From JBIQJD01 sp044507695 (GTDB taxonomy: Bacteria; Bacteroidota; Ignavibacteria; Ignavibacteriales; Ignavibacteriaceae), in the NCBI GenBank assembly GCA_044507695.1, contig JBIQJD010000007.1:161333-225332 (forward strand): a DNA stretch of 64,000 nt, given 5' to 3'. The position numbers and the translations under genes are program-made. The notes beneath the pieces were generated by a model, which worked only from the letters and a program-made list of their open reading frames with translations, ran no database searches and was not told where the DNA came from. Shown here in pieces: positions 18,651 through 27,485 of the stretch (positions are counted from its first letter, which is position 1; the number at the start of each line of letters is the position of its first letter).

Positions 18651-19445
18651 TTAAGGCTCAGCGCCTAACTGCCACGTATAAAAGGCATCTCCTTTGGTGG
18701 TAAAAAGTGCAATTGAGAGAGGTGAATTCTTACCGTACCATTTAATTAAATCTCTTAATTTTTGTATGTCATCATTAAAGATATACGCAAACGAGCGTAC
18801 GTTTTCTGTTCCAGGTTCCTCGTACGTGTGAATTGCGCCGGATGAATCAACTTCAAAATATGTGTATTCGCCTGGTACAAAATCATATTCCTGCGCGCCT
18901 AATATTTTTAATGAATCAAAAAATGGCTCTACCTGTTTAACTACAAAAGAATCAGATGAGAAACCAACATGTCCCCATATCCCGTTTTCCGGAATTCTAT
19001 TTAACACGGGATTAACAAGTTCAATCCATGCTCGTGAACTGTCCAGAATTTTAAATTCTTCATTAGAAATTATCAGCGGCGCCTGCATAACACTTTCATT
19101 TACCAGGAATTGAATTGTGTAATTACCGGGAAGCAGTGAACCCAAATTTACTTTGGCTTTTGCCGGGCCAATTCCGGTTGCACATGTTGATGGCTCAATT
19201 ATGTGAGTGAAATTTACATCAATAACATTTCCGTTTTTTTGATACTGATATGCAATGCTGTAATTGGAACAGTTATAATTTGAATCCGTTTCTGCTTCAA
19301 GAACAAACTTTCTGCCATCATTTGAAATTTCTTCTTTTAAAGTTAAAAGAACATTCGAGTCAATTCTGACATTTTCAACAACTGTATCTGTAGCGCAGCC
19401 GGCTATTAACAAAACAATAAAAAAGATGGCAAATGAACTTTTCAT
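18651..19445 (-). CDS. Hypothetical lipoprotein
   Basis: A 264-residue protein starting with a lipoprotein signal peptide: 'MKSSFAIFFIVLLIAGC' with the lipidated Cys at 17. The rest is soluble, beta-rich and periplasmic or surface-facing. The C-terminal third ('YTYFEVDSSGAIHTYEE', 'LRDLIKWYGKNSPLSI') resembles no family I can name. It stands 96 bp upstream of the LTD surface protein on the same strand, so the two may be functionally linked, but each could have its own promoter. Confidence 0.75.
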   Translation of the reverse strand: MKSSFAIFFIVLLIAGCATDTVVENVRIDSNVLLTLKEEISNDGRKFVLEAETDSNYNCSNYSIAYQYQKNGNVIDVNFTHIIEPSTCATGIGPAKAKVNLGSLLPGNYTIQFLVNESVMQAPLIISNEEFKILDSSRAWIELVNPVLNRIPENGIWGHVGFSSDSFVVKQVEPFFDSLKILGAQEYDFVPGEYTYFEVDSSGAIHTYEEPGTENVRSFAYIFNDDIQKLRDLIKWYGKNSPLSIALFTTKGDAFYTWQLGAEP

Positions 19446-19517
19446 TTCTATCCTTTAATTAAATGCGTATACAAAAAAACTTAAATTTTTAAGAAAGTAG
19501 CAAGCCAAAGATGATAT

Positions 19518-20282
19518 TTATTTTGAAGCTGCAGTTAATGCAAAAAGATCAAATAATTTATTCGGCAGCAATTTTAAAATTTTAGCTCCCAGCACTGTGG
19601 GAAGCGGAAACTCAATTACAGACTTTTCTTTTTTAATGCCGTTAAAAATTATTTTTGCGGCTTTATCTGGATTCATAAGAAACGGCATTTTAAATCGGTT
19701 TTTAGCTGTCATCGGAGTTCTGACAAATCCGGGTTTAACGGTTATAATTTTTACATTATATTTTTTCAATTCAATCCGCCAGCTTTCAAGAAGCAAAGTT
19801 GCTGCAGCTTTACTTGAACAATAAATTCCGCTTCCGGGAAACCCTCTTGTATCGGCTAAGCTTGATACACCAACAATTACTCCATTTTTTCTTTCTTTAA
19901 AATCATGCAGTAAGTTTTCTATGAAGTAAATAAAACTTAACACATTTACTTTGTAAGTTAATTCAGCATTTTCAACATTAAATTCTTCAATTGGATTCCT
20001 GAAACTTACTCCGGCGTTTAAAATGGCAACATCAATTCCACCAAATTTATCTTTAATAAATTTTGTTGATTCATTCACCTGTGTTTTATCTGTAACATCA
20101 CATTTTAATGGGAGAATAACCGAGCCGGATTTTCTTAAATCATCCGCTAAAGCATTAAGTTTATCTTCTCTTCTTGCAAGCAGTGCAATTTTGCAGCTTT
20201 CTTTTGCAAATAATTTTGCCAGTTCAAAACCAATTCCGCTGGAAGCGCCTGTAATTAAAATTGTTTTTTCAGAAAATTCCAT
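19518..20282 (-). CDS. Short-chain dehydrogenase/reductase
   Basis: A 254-residue classical SDR. The NAD(P)-binding 'TGASSGIG' is at 11-18, 'LNAGVS' at ~89-94, the catalytic Ser is in 'VGVSSLADTRG' and 'YCSSK' supplies Tyr and Lys near 155. 'KPGFVRTPM' follows. The pattern is that of YqjQ/DltE-like SDRs that reduce or oxidise small alcohols and carbonyls. The substrate is unknown. The gene stands first in the minus-strand run, back-to-back with the DUF3109-rpoN transcript (146 bp between starts). Confidence 0.88.
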   Translation of the reverse strand: MEFSEKTILITGASSGIGFELAKLFAKESCKIALLARREDKLNALADDLRKSGSVILPLKCDVTDKTQVNESTKFIKDKFGGIDVAILNAGVSFRNPIEEFNVENAELTYKVNVLSFIYFIENLLHDFKERKNGVIVGVSSLADTRGFPGSGIYCSSKAAATLLLESWRIELKKYNVKIITVKPGFVRTPMTAKNRFKMPFLMNPDKAAKIIFNGIKKEKSVIEFPLPTVLGAKILKLLPNKLFDLFALTAASK

Positions 20283-20428
20283 TCTAATTCTTAAGAAAGT
20301 TTGAATTTAATTGATGAAAGCTAAAAACGATTGAAAAATTTTGTAAAGATATGATAAAATTATTATACAGGTTCAATTATCTTTTCAATTACTAAAGTAA
20401 TTATTATCTTTCAGCAAAAATTATTCCA

Positions 20429-20998
20429 ATGTTTGTCAGCAATATTATAGCTATAGAAGACGTATTAGTTAGTCCTGAAATAGTTGAAAAAGAATTTGAA
20501 TGTGATTTAAAAGTATGCAAAGGCGCATGTTGTACACTGGAAAGTGAATACGGAGCACCCGTTTTACCCGAAGAAGTCAAAGAAATTGAGAATATTCTTG
20601 ATATTGTAAAAGAAAATCTTCCGCAGGAACATGTTGAAGAAATTGAATTAAACGGGTTTTATGAGGTTAAAGATGGGGAATTGATGATAAAAAGTGTAAA
20701 CAACCGCTCCTGTGTTTTTGTTTATTTTGATGGCAATATTGCAAAATGCGGAATTGAAAAGGCTTTTTTTGAAGGGAAAGTTAAATTCAGAAAACCGATT
20801 TCCTGTCATCTTTTTCCAATTAGAGTTGGAAAATTTGGCGGGGATGTTTTACGGTTTGAAAAATTTTCTGAATGTAAACCGGCAATTGAAAAGGGTTCTA
20901 AAACCAAAACCAAAATTGTTGATTTCTGTAAAGAATCGTTAATCCGCTTGTACGGAAAAAATTGGTATTTAAAATTAAAGGAAATAAACAGTAAATAA
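20429..20998 (+). CDS. DUF3109 cysteine-rich protein
   Basis: A 189-residue soluble protein with 'CDLKVCKGACCTLESEYGAPV' (from residue ~25), a CxxxxCxxxCC cluster of the YkgJ/DUF3109 type, plus 'RSCVFV', 'CGIEKAF', 'ISCHLFPIRV' and 'SECKPAI' later. The eight or so conserved cysteines suggest metal or Fe-S binding. Function is unknown. The stop codon shares a base with the rpoN start (TAATG), so it is translationally coupled to sigma-54, a neighbour relation worth noting. Confidence 0.85.
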   Translation: MFVSNIIAIEDVLVSPEIVEKEFECDLKVCKGACCTLESEYGAPVLPEEVKEIENILDIVKENLPQEHVEEIELNGFYEVKDGELMIKSVNNRSCVFVYFDGNIAKCGIEKAFFEGKVKFRKPISCHLFPIRVGKFGGDVLRFEKFSECKPAIEKGSKTKTKIVDFCKESLIRLYGKNWYLKLKEINSK

Positions 20999-22458
20999 TG
21001 TTATCGTTAAGTCAAAGATTATCACAACAACAGAAATTATCACCGCAGCAGATCCAGTATCAAAAACTGCTTCAGTTAAATACACTTGCTCTTGAACAAA
21101 GAATTAAAAATGAACTGGAAATAAATCCTATTCTTGAGGAAGTAATGGAAGAAGAACCGGAAATGCTCCAGGATCAGCTTGAAAAAGATAAGAAGGATGA
21201 AAATGAAGAGGAATTTGAAGAGTACAACAAGGATGATGAATTTGAAATAGAAGACTTCATGAATGATTATGAAGGTGATTATGAAGTTGAGCGGGCAAAT
21301 AAAAGCAGCGATGATGAAGTTTACCAGCCTCTCGCACAAGCAAGACAATCTTTAACTGAACACCTGCGCAGCCAGCTGCAACTGCTCAATCTTGATGATG
21401 ATCTTTACATGCTTGGTGAAGAGATTATCGGAAATCTGGATGAAGACGGATATCTTAAAAGATCAATTGAAGAGATTGTTAATGAACTTGCAATGTTTGA
21501 GAATGTGATTATACCGATTGAAAAAGCAGAGGAAATTTTAAAAGAGATTCAAACATTTGATCCTGTTGGAATTGCAGCACGAAGTCTACAGGAATGTTTG
21601 TTGATTCAGCTAAAACATTCATCTCACGATCCTTACTACAAATACTTAGCCGGAGAACTGCTTAATAATTATTTTGATGATTTTGCCAAACGCAGATTTG
21701 AAGCAATTAAGCAGAAAATGAATCTTACCGATGAAAGTTTAAAAGCTACAGTTGAATTGATTCAGAGCCTTAACCCGAAACCGGGAGAAGGAAATATTGA
21801 ATCGGCAGAAATGAATCAGATTACACCTGATTTTATTATTGAAAAATCTGATGATAATTTTATAATCACTTTGAATGATAAGAGTGTTCCTTCGGTTACA
21901 GTAAGCAAAACCTATCTTGAAATGTTTCAGAACGGCAAACGCGGCAAGAAGAATGACCGCGAGAAAAACACATATAAATTTTTAAGAGAAAAATTTGAAT
22001 CTGCAAAATGGTTTATTGCCTGCATTCAGCAGAGAAGAGAAACGCTGATGAAAATAATGCAGGCAATTCTTGAGAAGCAGTACGAATTTTTTGATAAAGG
22101 TCCAAAGTTTCTCAAACCGATGATTTATAAGGATATTGCTGAAGAAATACAGATGGATATTTCAACAATCAGCCGCGTGGTTAATGGTAAGTATGTTCAA
22201 AGCCCGATGGGAATTCATGAACTGAAATATTTTTTCAGTGAAGGATTGAGCACCGATTCAGGTGAAGAAGTTTCAAACAAACACATTAAAGAACGCCTGA
22301 AAGAAATTATTGATGCAGAAGATAAAAGCGCTCCTTACAGTGATGATAAACTGGCAGAAATGTTAAACGAAGAAGGAATTCATATTGCGAGACGAACGGT
22401 TGCAAAATACCGTGAGCAGCTCCGCCTGCCAATTGCGCGCCTCCGGAAAGAATTATGA
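20998..22458 (+). CDS. rpoN: RNA polymerase sigma-54 factor
   Basis: A 486-residue RpoN. Region I is the Gln/Leu-rich activator-interacting N-terminus ('LSQRLSQQQKLSPQQIQYQKLLQL'), followed by a very acidic region II (~40-100). The core-binding and DNA-binding parts follow, with the helix-turn-helix 'DISTISRVVNGKYVQSP' (~384-400) and the RpoN box 'ARRTVAKYRE' (~467-476). It directs RNA polymerase to -24/-12 promoters and needs AAA+ activators; one such activator is encoded at 31323-32672. One candidate target promoter is at 37462. It overlaps the next gene by 4 bp. Confidence 0.97.
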   Translation: MLSLSQRLSQQQKLSPQQIQYQKLLQLNTLALEQRIKNELEINPILEEVMEEEPEMLQDQLEKDKKDENEEEFEEYNKDDEFEIEDFMNDYEGDYEVERANKSSDDEVYQPLAQARQSLTEHLRSQLQLLNLDDDLYMLGEEIIGNLDEDGYLKRSIEEIVNELAMFENVIIPIEKAEEILKEIQTFDPVGIAARSLQECLLIQLKHSSHDPYYKYLAGELLNNYFDDFAKRRFEAIKQKMNLTDESLKATVELIQSLNPKPGEGNIESAEMNQITPDFIIEKSDDNFIITLNDKSVPSVTVSKTYLEMFQNGKRGKKNDREKNTYKFLREKFESAKWFIACIQQRRETLMKIMQAILEKQYEFFDKGPKFLKPMIYKDIAEEIQMDISTISRVVNGKYVQSPMGIHELKYFFSEGLSTDSGEEVSNKHIKERLKEIIDAEDKSAPYSDDKLAEMLNEEGIHIARRTVAKYREQLRLPIARLRKEL

Positions 22459-23093
22459 TAAACTATGCCGTAGATGTTTTTCTCATCATTCTGATCTTTT
22501 CAATTTTCGGTTACATCCATTCACTTACTGCTTCATTTGAAATTAAGAAAAAACTGTTTGAGCTTGTTGGAGATAAGATAGCATTCTACCGGCTGGGATT
22601 TAATATTCTCTCACTTTTCCTTTTGTATTTAGCATATTTAATTATGCCAAAACCAAATCTTATTATTTATGATCTCAATCCTCCTTATGATCTGCTCGTC
22701 CTTATTCCGCAGTTTGCCGGACTTGCCGGAATTTTTTGGACGTTCAGATATATTTGCCTGAAAGAATTTATAGGCATTCAGCAGATTGAAAGATGGTTAA
22801 AAAGAAATTATAATTCTGAGGAACTTGATGAACATTATACTTTAAGAATTAATGGGCCTTACAAATTTGTTCGGCATCCGCTTTATTTTTTTTCAATGAT
22901 GATCTTGATCTTCCGGCCAATAATGGATTTGTTTTATCTAACCATTTTAATATGCATCATTGCTTATTTTTATATCGGTTCTGAATATGAAGAAAAAAAG
23001 CTGATAAAAATTTTTAATGATGATTATATTAAATACAGAGAAACAATTCCCAGGCTTATTCCGTTAAAACCATTTCAACCATACAAATCTTAA
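22455..23093 (+). CDS. Isoprenylcysteine methyltransferase-like membrane protein
   Basis: A 212-residue membrane protein with about five hydrophobic segments. The C-terminal 'GPYKFVRHPLYF' (~133-144) and 'EYEEKKLIKIFNDDYIKYRETIPRLIP' blocks are the SAM-binding signature of the ICMT/PEMT/NnrU-related methyltransferase superfamily. The methyl acceptor is unknown. It starts inside the rpoN stop (ATGA overlap) and is 11 bp ahead of the PPIase gene. Confidence 0.8.
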   Translation: MINYAVDVFLIILIFSIFGYIHSLTASFEIKKKLFELVGDKIAFYRLGFNILSLFLLYLAYLIMPKPNLIIYDLNPPYDLLVLIPQFAGLAGIFWTFRYICLKEFIGIQQIERWLKRNYNSEELDEHYTLRINGPYKFVRHPLYFFSMMILIFRPIMDLFYLTILICIIAYFYIGSEYEEKKLIKIFNDDYIKYRETIPRLIPLKPFQPYKS

Positions 23094-23104
23094 ATTTACC
23101 CGAT

Positions 23105-24886
23105 ATGAATTTTAGGAAGTTGATTAAAGTAATTTTATTTCTCTCAGTTCCTTGTATTTCACTGAATGCTTTTCAAATTCAGAGTGATAGTATTATTGCA
23201 TCAGCCGGAAATAAATCAATCAGCGTTCAGGAATTCCGTTTAAAATATGAATTAATTCCGCAGACATTGAAAATGAGTAAGGATGAAAAGAAGGAAAATC
23301 TTCTCTATTCCTTAATTGCGGAAAAACTCTGGGCGCAGGAAGCGGAAGAATTGAAACTTGATACAACAGAAGTAATGAACATTACTTTTAAGTTCATTGA
23401 AAAAATGCTTGTGCGTGATGCTCTTTTTAATCTTGAAATAAAAAATAAAATAACGATATCCGAAGAGGAACTAACGGATGCAATGTTTAAGCATTTTACC
23501 ACGTTGTATCTGGGCGTATTGTATTCTCCTGATTCAGCAGGAATATATGATCTTTATTCAAAGCTGAATAGTGGAGCTGAATTTGATTCGCTTTATTCGA
23601 TAAATGAATTTCAGCTTCCGGCGCTGGAAGTAAATTCCGGTGAGATGAAAAAAGAAATTGAAAATGAATTGTTCAAACTTGATGAGGGAAAATATTCTTC
23701 TCCTGTAAAATCAAATAACGGCTGGATGATCTTTTTAGTTGAAAAGAAAATTCAGAAATCTTTTACATCAGAAGATATTAACAAAACATTAAGCAAGGTT
23801 AAGAATGCGCTTGAAGAAGAAAAAACTGATAGTCTTTATCGTACGTTTAAATCTTCTTTCTTAAATGATAAAAAAATTGAAGCTGATGGAAATCTGTTCT
23901 GGGCTGCGGCTGATAAAATTATTTCAATTCTTCAGCAGAAAAAGAAGCTCGGCAACATTCCTGATTCAATTGATGTACGCCTGGAAACAGCGGATATTAT
24001 TTCAATTGAAAATCAGCTTGGCACGGATACACTTGCAATGCCTTTTATTATTTTTGATTTTGATCCGCTTACAATGAAGGAGTTTTTGCGCTCATTTGCG
24101 TTTGAAGGATTTTACACAACAGATGTTGATGAAAAAATTATTGCAGCAAAATTAAATTCACGTGTGCGCACTTTAATTGAACAGGAACTTCTTGCTCATG
24201 AAGGATACAAAAGAGGTTTGCAGAATCTTCCCGAAGTAAAAAACGCAATTAATTTGTGGCGGGAAAATTATCTTGCAAAGCTTTATAAAAATTATTTTGT
24301 GAATAACACGGATATTAATGTTACAGATAATGACTCTGCTAAAATTATCTTTTTAAATATTTTAGAAATATTAACAGACAGCCTGAATGTAATTGAAAAA
24401 ATTCTTGATGAGAATGAAAAGGGGACAGATTTCCGTGAACTGGCTGAAAGATATAGCAAGAATAATAATTATGAATCCGGATATTTCCCTTCTTCTGAAC
24501 GCGGAGAAATAGGAACAATAGCTTCATCAATGGAAGTTGGAGAAGTTTACGGTCCAGTGTTAACTGATAATGGTTATCTCATTTTCAAATTGATTGATAA
24601 AAAAGAAGACAATCTGATTCCCGGTGCAAATACTTCAGAAGAAGTTCGGAGAAATTTAAAACTTCAAAAATTATCTGAAAAGATTATTGAAAAAACTGTC
24701 CAGCTTGCGCGCAAACACGGAATAAAAATTAATTCCCAACTGCTGAATTCCATTTCTGTTAAAGATTTTAATATGTTTGCAATAAGATATATGGGATTCG
24801 GAGGAAGGCTTCCCGCAGTACCATCAACATTTAGATTTACAGAATGGGTTGATGACTGGATGCGGAGTCTTCATGAAAATCCTTAA
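23105..24886 (+). CDS. Periplasmic peptidyl-prolyl isomerase, SurA/PpiC type
   Basis: A 593-residue exported protein with signal peptide (ends near 'LNAFQ', residue 23). A SurA-type N-terminal chaperone helix region is followed by two parvulin-like segments. One is degenerate (~130-215, 'FTTLYLGVLY...VKSNNGWMIFLVEKK'). A second at ~405-505 has 'ILEILTDSLNVIEKILDENEKGTDFRELAERYS', 'GEIGTIASSMEVGEVYGPVLTDNGYLIFKL'. It likely helps outer-membrane proteins fold. The length is larger than E. coli SurA. It belongs to the rpoN-hslVU gene run. Confidence 0.83.
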   Translation: MNFRKLIKVILFLSVPCISLNAFQIQSDSIIASAGNKSISVQEFRLKYELIPQTLKMSKDEKKENLLYSLIAEKLWAQEAEELKLDTTEVMNITFKFIEKMLVRDALFNLEIKNKITISEEELTDAMFKHFTTLYLGVLYSPDSAGIYDLYSKLNSGAEFDSLYSINEFQLPALEVNSGEMKKEIENELFKLDEGKYSSPVKSNNGWMIFLVEKKIQKSFTSEDINKTLSKVKNALEEEKTDSLYRTFKSSFLNDKKIEADGNLFWAAADKIISILQQKKKLGNIPDSIDVRLETADIISIENQLGTDTLAMPFIIFDFDPLTMKEFLRSFAFEGFYTTDVDEKIIAAKLNSRVRTLIEQELLAHEGYKRGLQNLPEVKNAINLWRENYLAKLYKNYFVNNTDINVTDNDSAKIIFLNILEILTDSLNVIEKILDENEKGTDFRELAERYSKNNNYESGYFPSSERGEIGTIASSMEVGEVYGPVLTDNGYLIFKLIDKKEDNLIPGANTSEEVRRNLKLQKLSEKIIEKTVQLARKHGIKINSQLLNSISVKDFNMFAIRYMGFGGRLPAVPSTFRFTEWVDDWMRSLHENP

Positions 24887-24903
24887 TTTAAAGAGAAGGA
24901 GCT

Positions 24904-25446
24904 ATGGAAAATAAAATTCGATCAACAACTATTCTCGGTATAATTCATAATGGTAAAGCCGCAATTGGCGGAGATGGTCAGGTCTCGCTCGGCAGCACGG
25001 TTATGAAACACAACGCGCATAAAATCAGAAAAATTGCCAATGGAAAAGTGCTTTGCGGTTTTGCAGGCGCTTCAGCAGATGCGTTTACTTTGATGGAAAG
25101 ATTTGAAGATAAACTTGAGCAGTACCGCGGAAATGTTCACCGTGCCGCTGTTGAACTTACAAAAGATTGGCGTACTGATAAATACCTCCGCCGGCTTGAA
25201 GCAATGCTTGCTGTTATTACTGAAGATAAAGCGCTTGTGATTTCAGGGAATGGTGATGTAATTGAGCCTGATGATCAGATTGTTGCAATTGGTTCAGGCG
25301 GAATGTACGCATTAGCCGCTGCCAAAATGCTGAAGAAATTCAGTTCACTTTCCGCAGAAGAAATTGTAGCTGAAGCACTACAAACTGCTGCTGATATTTG
25401 TATCTACACAAATAATAAAATTAATGTTGAAGTAATTGAAAAATAA
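24904..25446 (+). CDS. hslV: ATP-dependent protease subunit HslV
   Basis: A 180-residue proteasome-like peptidase. 'STTILGIIHNGKAAIGGDGQVSLG' contains the catalytic N-terminal Thr (T8 or T9), so a seven- or eight-residue propeptide must be removed. 'GKVLCGFAGASADAFTL' and 'MLAVI...ISGNGDVIEPDDQIVAIGSGG' are conserved HslV blocks. HslV forms a dodecamer that degrades unfolded proteins fed by HslU. A ribosome-binding 'AGAAGGAGC' precedes the ATG. hslU follows after 12 bp. Confidence 0.96.
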   Translation: MENKIRSTTILGIIHNGKAAIGGDGQVSLGSTVMKHNAHKIRKIANGKVLCGFAGASADAFTLMERFEDKLEQYRGNVHRAAVELTKDWRTDKYLRRLEAMLAVITEDKALVISGNGDVIEPDDQIVAIGSGGMYALAAAKMLKKFSSLSAEEIVAEALQTAADICIYTNNKINVEVIEK

Positions 25447-25458
25447 AAGAGTAATTAA

Positions 25459-26829
25459 ATGAGCACGGAAAATAAACATCTTACACCTTCAGAAATTGTA
25501 AAAGAACTTGATAAATATATAATTGGCCAGACAGAAGCTAAACGTGCAGTTGCAATTGCACTGCGTAACAGGTGGAGAAGACAGCAGGTTACTGATACGA
25601 TCAGAGATGAAATACTGCCGAATAATATTATACTTATTGGTCCCACCGGGGTTGGTAAAACAGAAATTGCACGCCGGCTTGCAAAACTTGCAAACGCTCC
25701 GTTTGTAAAAGTTGAAGCTTCAAAATTTACCGAAGTTGGTTACGTTGGAAGAGATGTTGAATCAATGATACGTGATTTAACAGATTATGCAGTGAACATG
25801 GTAAAATCTGAAAAGACTGCAGAAGTGCAGGCAAAAGCTCAGGAGCTTGCGGATGAAAGAATTCTAGATATCCTGATTCCCCCGGTTAAAAAACATGCAG
25901 CAGTACAGGAATCAGAAAATGAAGAAAATACAGAAGCATTTCAAAACCAAAAAACACGCGATTGGATGCGTGCTAAACTTAAAAACGGTGAACTCGATTC
26001 AAAGATGATTGAGTTTGATGCGAACACACAGCCTGCAATCGGTATGCAGGTTCTTGGTCCGCTTGGTATGGATGATATGGGAATAAATTTCCAGGAAATT
26101 ATGGGCAACCTTATTCCCAAGAAAAAGAAGAAAAGAAAAACAACAATTGCTGAAGCACGTAACATTATTACGCAGGAAGAAGCACAGAAACTTATTGATA
26201 TGGAGGCTGTTCAGAAGGAAGCTATTGAACGTGTTGAGAACAGCGGGATCGTTTTTATTGATGAGATTGATAAAGTTGCTGGCGGTGGAAAATCACAGGG
26301 GCCGGATGTATCAAGAGAAGGTGTGCAGAGAGATCTTCTCCCTATTGTTGAAGGATCGAATGTTAATACTAAGTACGGCGTTGTACGCACAGAACATGTT
26401 CTGTTTATAGCATCGGGTGCATTCCATGTTTCCAAACCGTCTGATCTTATTCCGGAACTTCAGGGAAGATTTCCAATTCGTGTTGAGTTGAACAGCTTAA
26501 CCGAGGAAGATTTTGTTCAGATTCTTACAACTCCTCAAAATGCTCTGCTTAAACAATACAGTGCATTGCTTGAGACAGAGGGTGTTAAACTTAAATTTTC
26601 TGCTGATGCGATCCGTGAAATTGCAAGGATAGCAACGGAAGTTAATTCACAGGTTGAGAATATCGGGGCAAGAAGACTTCATACAATTTTAACAACCCTG
26701 CTTGACGAAATTCTTTTTGATGTGCCGGATAAAATTCCATCAAACGTTGTTAAGATTAATGCAGAGATTGTTAAATCCAGGCTTGATAAAATTGTTAAGA
26801 ACAGAGACCTGAGTAAGTTCATTTTATAA
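25459..26829 (+). CDS. hslU: HslU ATPase of the HslVU protease
   Basis: A 456-residue AAA+ unfoldase. N-terminal 'TPSEIVKELDKYIIGQ' is standard, Walker A is 'GPTGVGKTE' (~61-69), the pore loop is in 'FTEVGYVGRDVES' (~87-99), Walker B is 'FIDEID' (~268) and the C-terminus 'NRDLSKFIL' is the tail that docks in HslV. The I-domain (~110-235) is of normal size and contains a lysine-rich 'KKKKKRKT' patch. It unfolds substrates for HslV. A strong terminator follows. Confidence 0.97.
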   Translation: MSTENKHLTPSEIVKELDKYIIGQTEAKRAVAIALRNRWRRQQVTDTIRDEILPNNIILIGPTGVGKTEIARRLAKLANAPFVKVEASKFTEVGYVGRDVESMIRDLTDYAVNMVKSEKTAEVQAKAQELADERILDILIPPVKKHAAVQESENEENTEAFQNQKTRDWMRAKLKNGELDSKMIEFDANTQPAIGMQVLGPLGMDDMGINFQEIMGNLIPKKKKKRKTTIAEARNIITQEEAQKLIDMEAVQKEAIERVENSGIVFIDEIDKVAGGGKSQGPDVSREGVQRDLLPIVEGSNVNTKYGVVRTEHVLFIASGAFHVSKPSDLIPELQGRFPIRVELNSLTEEDFVQILTTPQNALLKQYSALLETEGVKLKFSADAIREIARIATEVNSQVENIGARRLHTILTTLLDEILFDVPDKIPSNVVKINAEIVKSRLDKIVKNRDLSKFIL

Positions 26830-26854
26830 TTTTTCTCTTAAAGAAAAATAAAAG

Positions 26855-26886
26855 AGCCTTCGTAATTTACGAAGGCTTTTTGTTTT
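26855..26886 (+). terminator. Rho-independent terminator after hslU
   Basis: AGCCTTCGTAA pairs with TTACGAAGGCT in a tight hairpin, followed by TTTTTGTTTT. It closes the rpoN-hslVU transcript. Confidence 0.9.
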
Positions 26887-26983
26887 ACTACTTCAATTCA
26901 TCTGCAAAAAAAATGTGAATTATCAAAAATAATTAATTAATTTCCGGCAGCACTTCCAATATCAATAAAAACCGGAGGTTCCG

Positions 26984-27451
26984 ATGGGCCGTAAAATTTT
27001 AGCAGTAATTACCGGTTACATTTCTACTGCAATTATAATCTTTATTACGTTCACCATTCTTTATTTTATTCTTGGGGCTGATGGATCATTCGAGCCAAAT
27101 TCTTACCGTGTCAGCACCACATGGATTATTTTAAGTATCATCCTCGGTTTAATTGCTTCTCTTATCGGCGGTTATATTTGCATGCTTATAGGAAAAGATA
27201 AAAACACTATATTAATTCTGGCAGGAATTGTTTTGGTTCTTGGAATCATCATCGCTGTTCCTGAATTAGGAAGTTATAATGAAGCAGCAGATTTGATGAG
27301 AAGCAGTGATACTTCCAATATGGAAGCAATGCAGAATGCAAAACAGCCTGATGCAATTTTGATTTTAAATCCAATTCTTGGCGCGATTGGAGTCTGGCTT
27401 GGCGGAAGACTCCGGAAGGAAGGAAAAGCACCGGAAATTAAAACAGCCTGA
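26984..27451 (+). CDS. Small polytopic membrane protein, unknown
   Basis: A 155-residue protein with four hydrophobic segments (about 7-30, 48-70, 76-93 and a weaker one at ~125-143) separated by short loops, ending in a basic tail. A 'GGAGG' sequence upstream of the ATG supports the start. I do not recognise a family. It stands alone between two terminators, so it is probably transcribed from its own promoter. Confidence 0.7.
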   Translation: MGRKILAVITGYISTAIIIFITFTILYFILGADGSFEPNSYRVSTTWIILSIILGLIASLIGGYICMLIGKDKNTILILAGIVLVLGIIIAVPELGSYNEAADLMRSSDTSNMEAMQNAKQPDAILILNPILGAIGVWLGGRLRKEGKAPEIKTA

Positions 27452-27467
27452 AAAATTCAGGCTGTTT
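27441..27467. terminator. Bidirectional terminator between convergent genes
   Basis: AAACAGCCTGAA pairs with TTCAGGCTGTTT around three bases. The stem includes the stop codon of the upstream plus-strand gene and lies 18 bp past the stop of the minus-strand phosphatase gene. A T-rich stretch (GGGTTTTTG) follows on the plus side. Confidence 0.75.
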
Positions 27468-27485
27468 AAAAGGGTTTTTGTCTGT

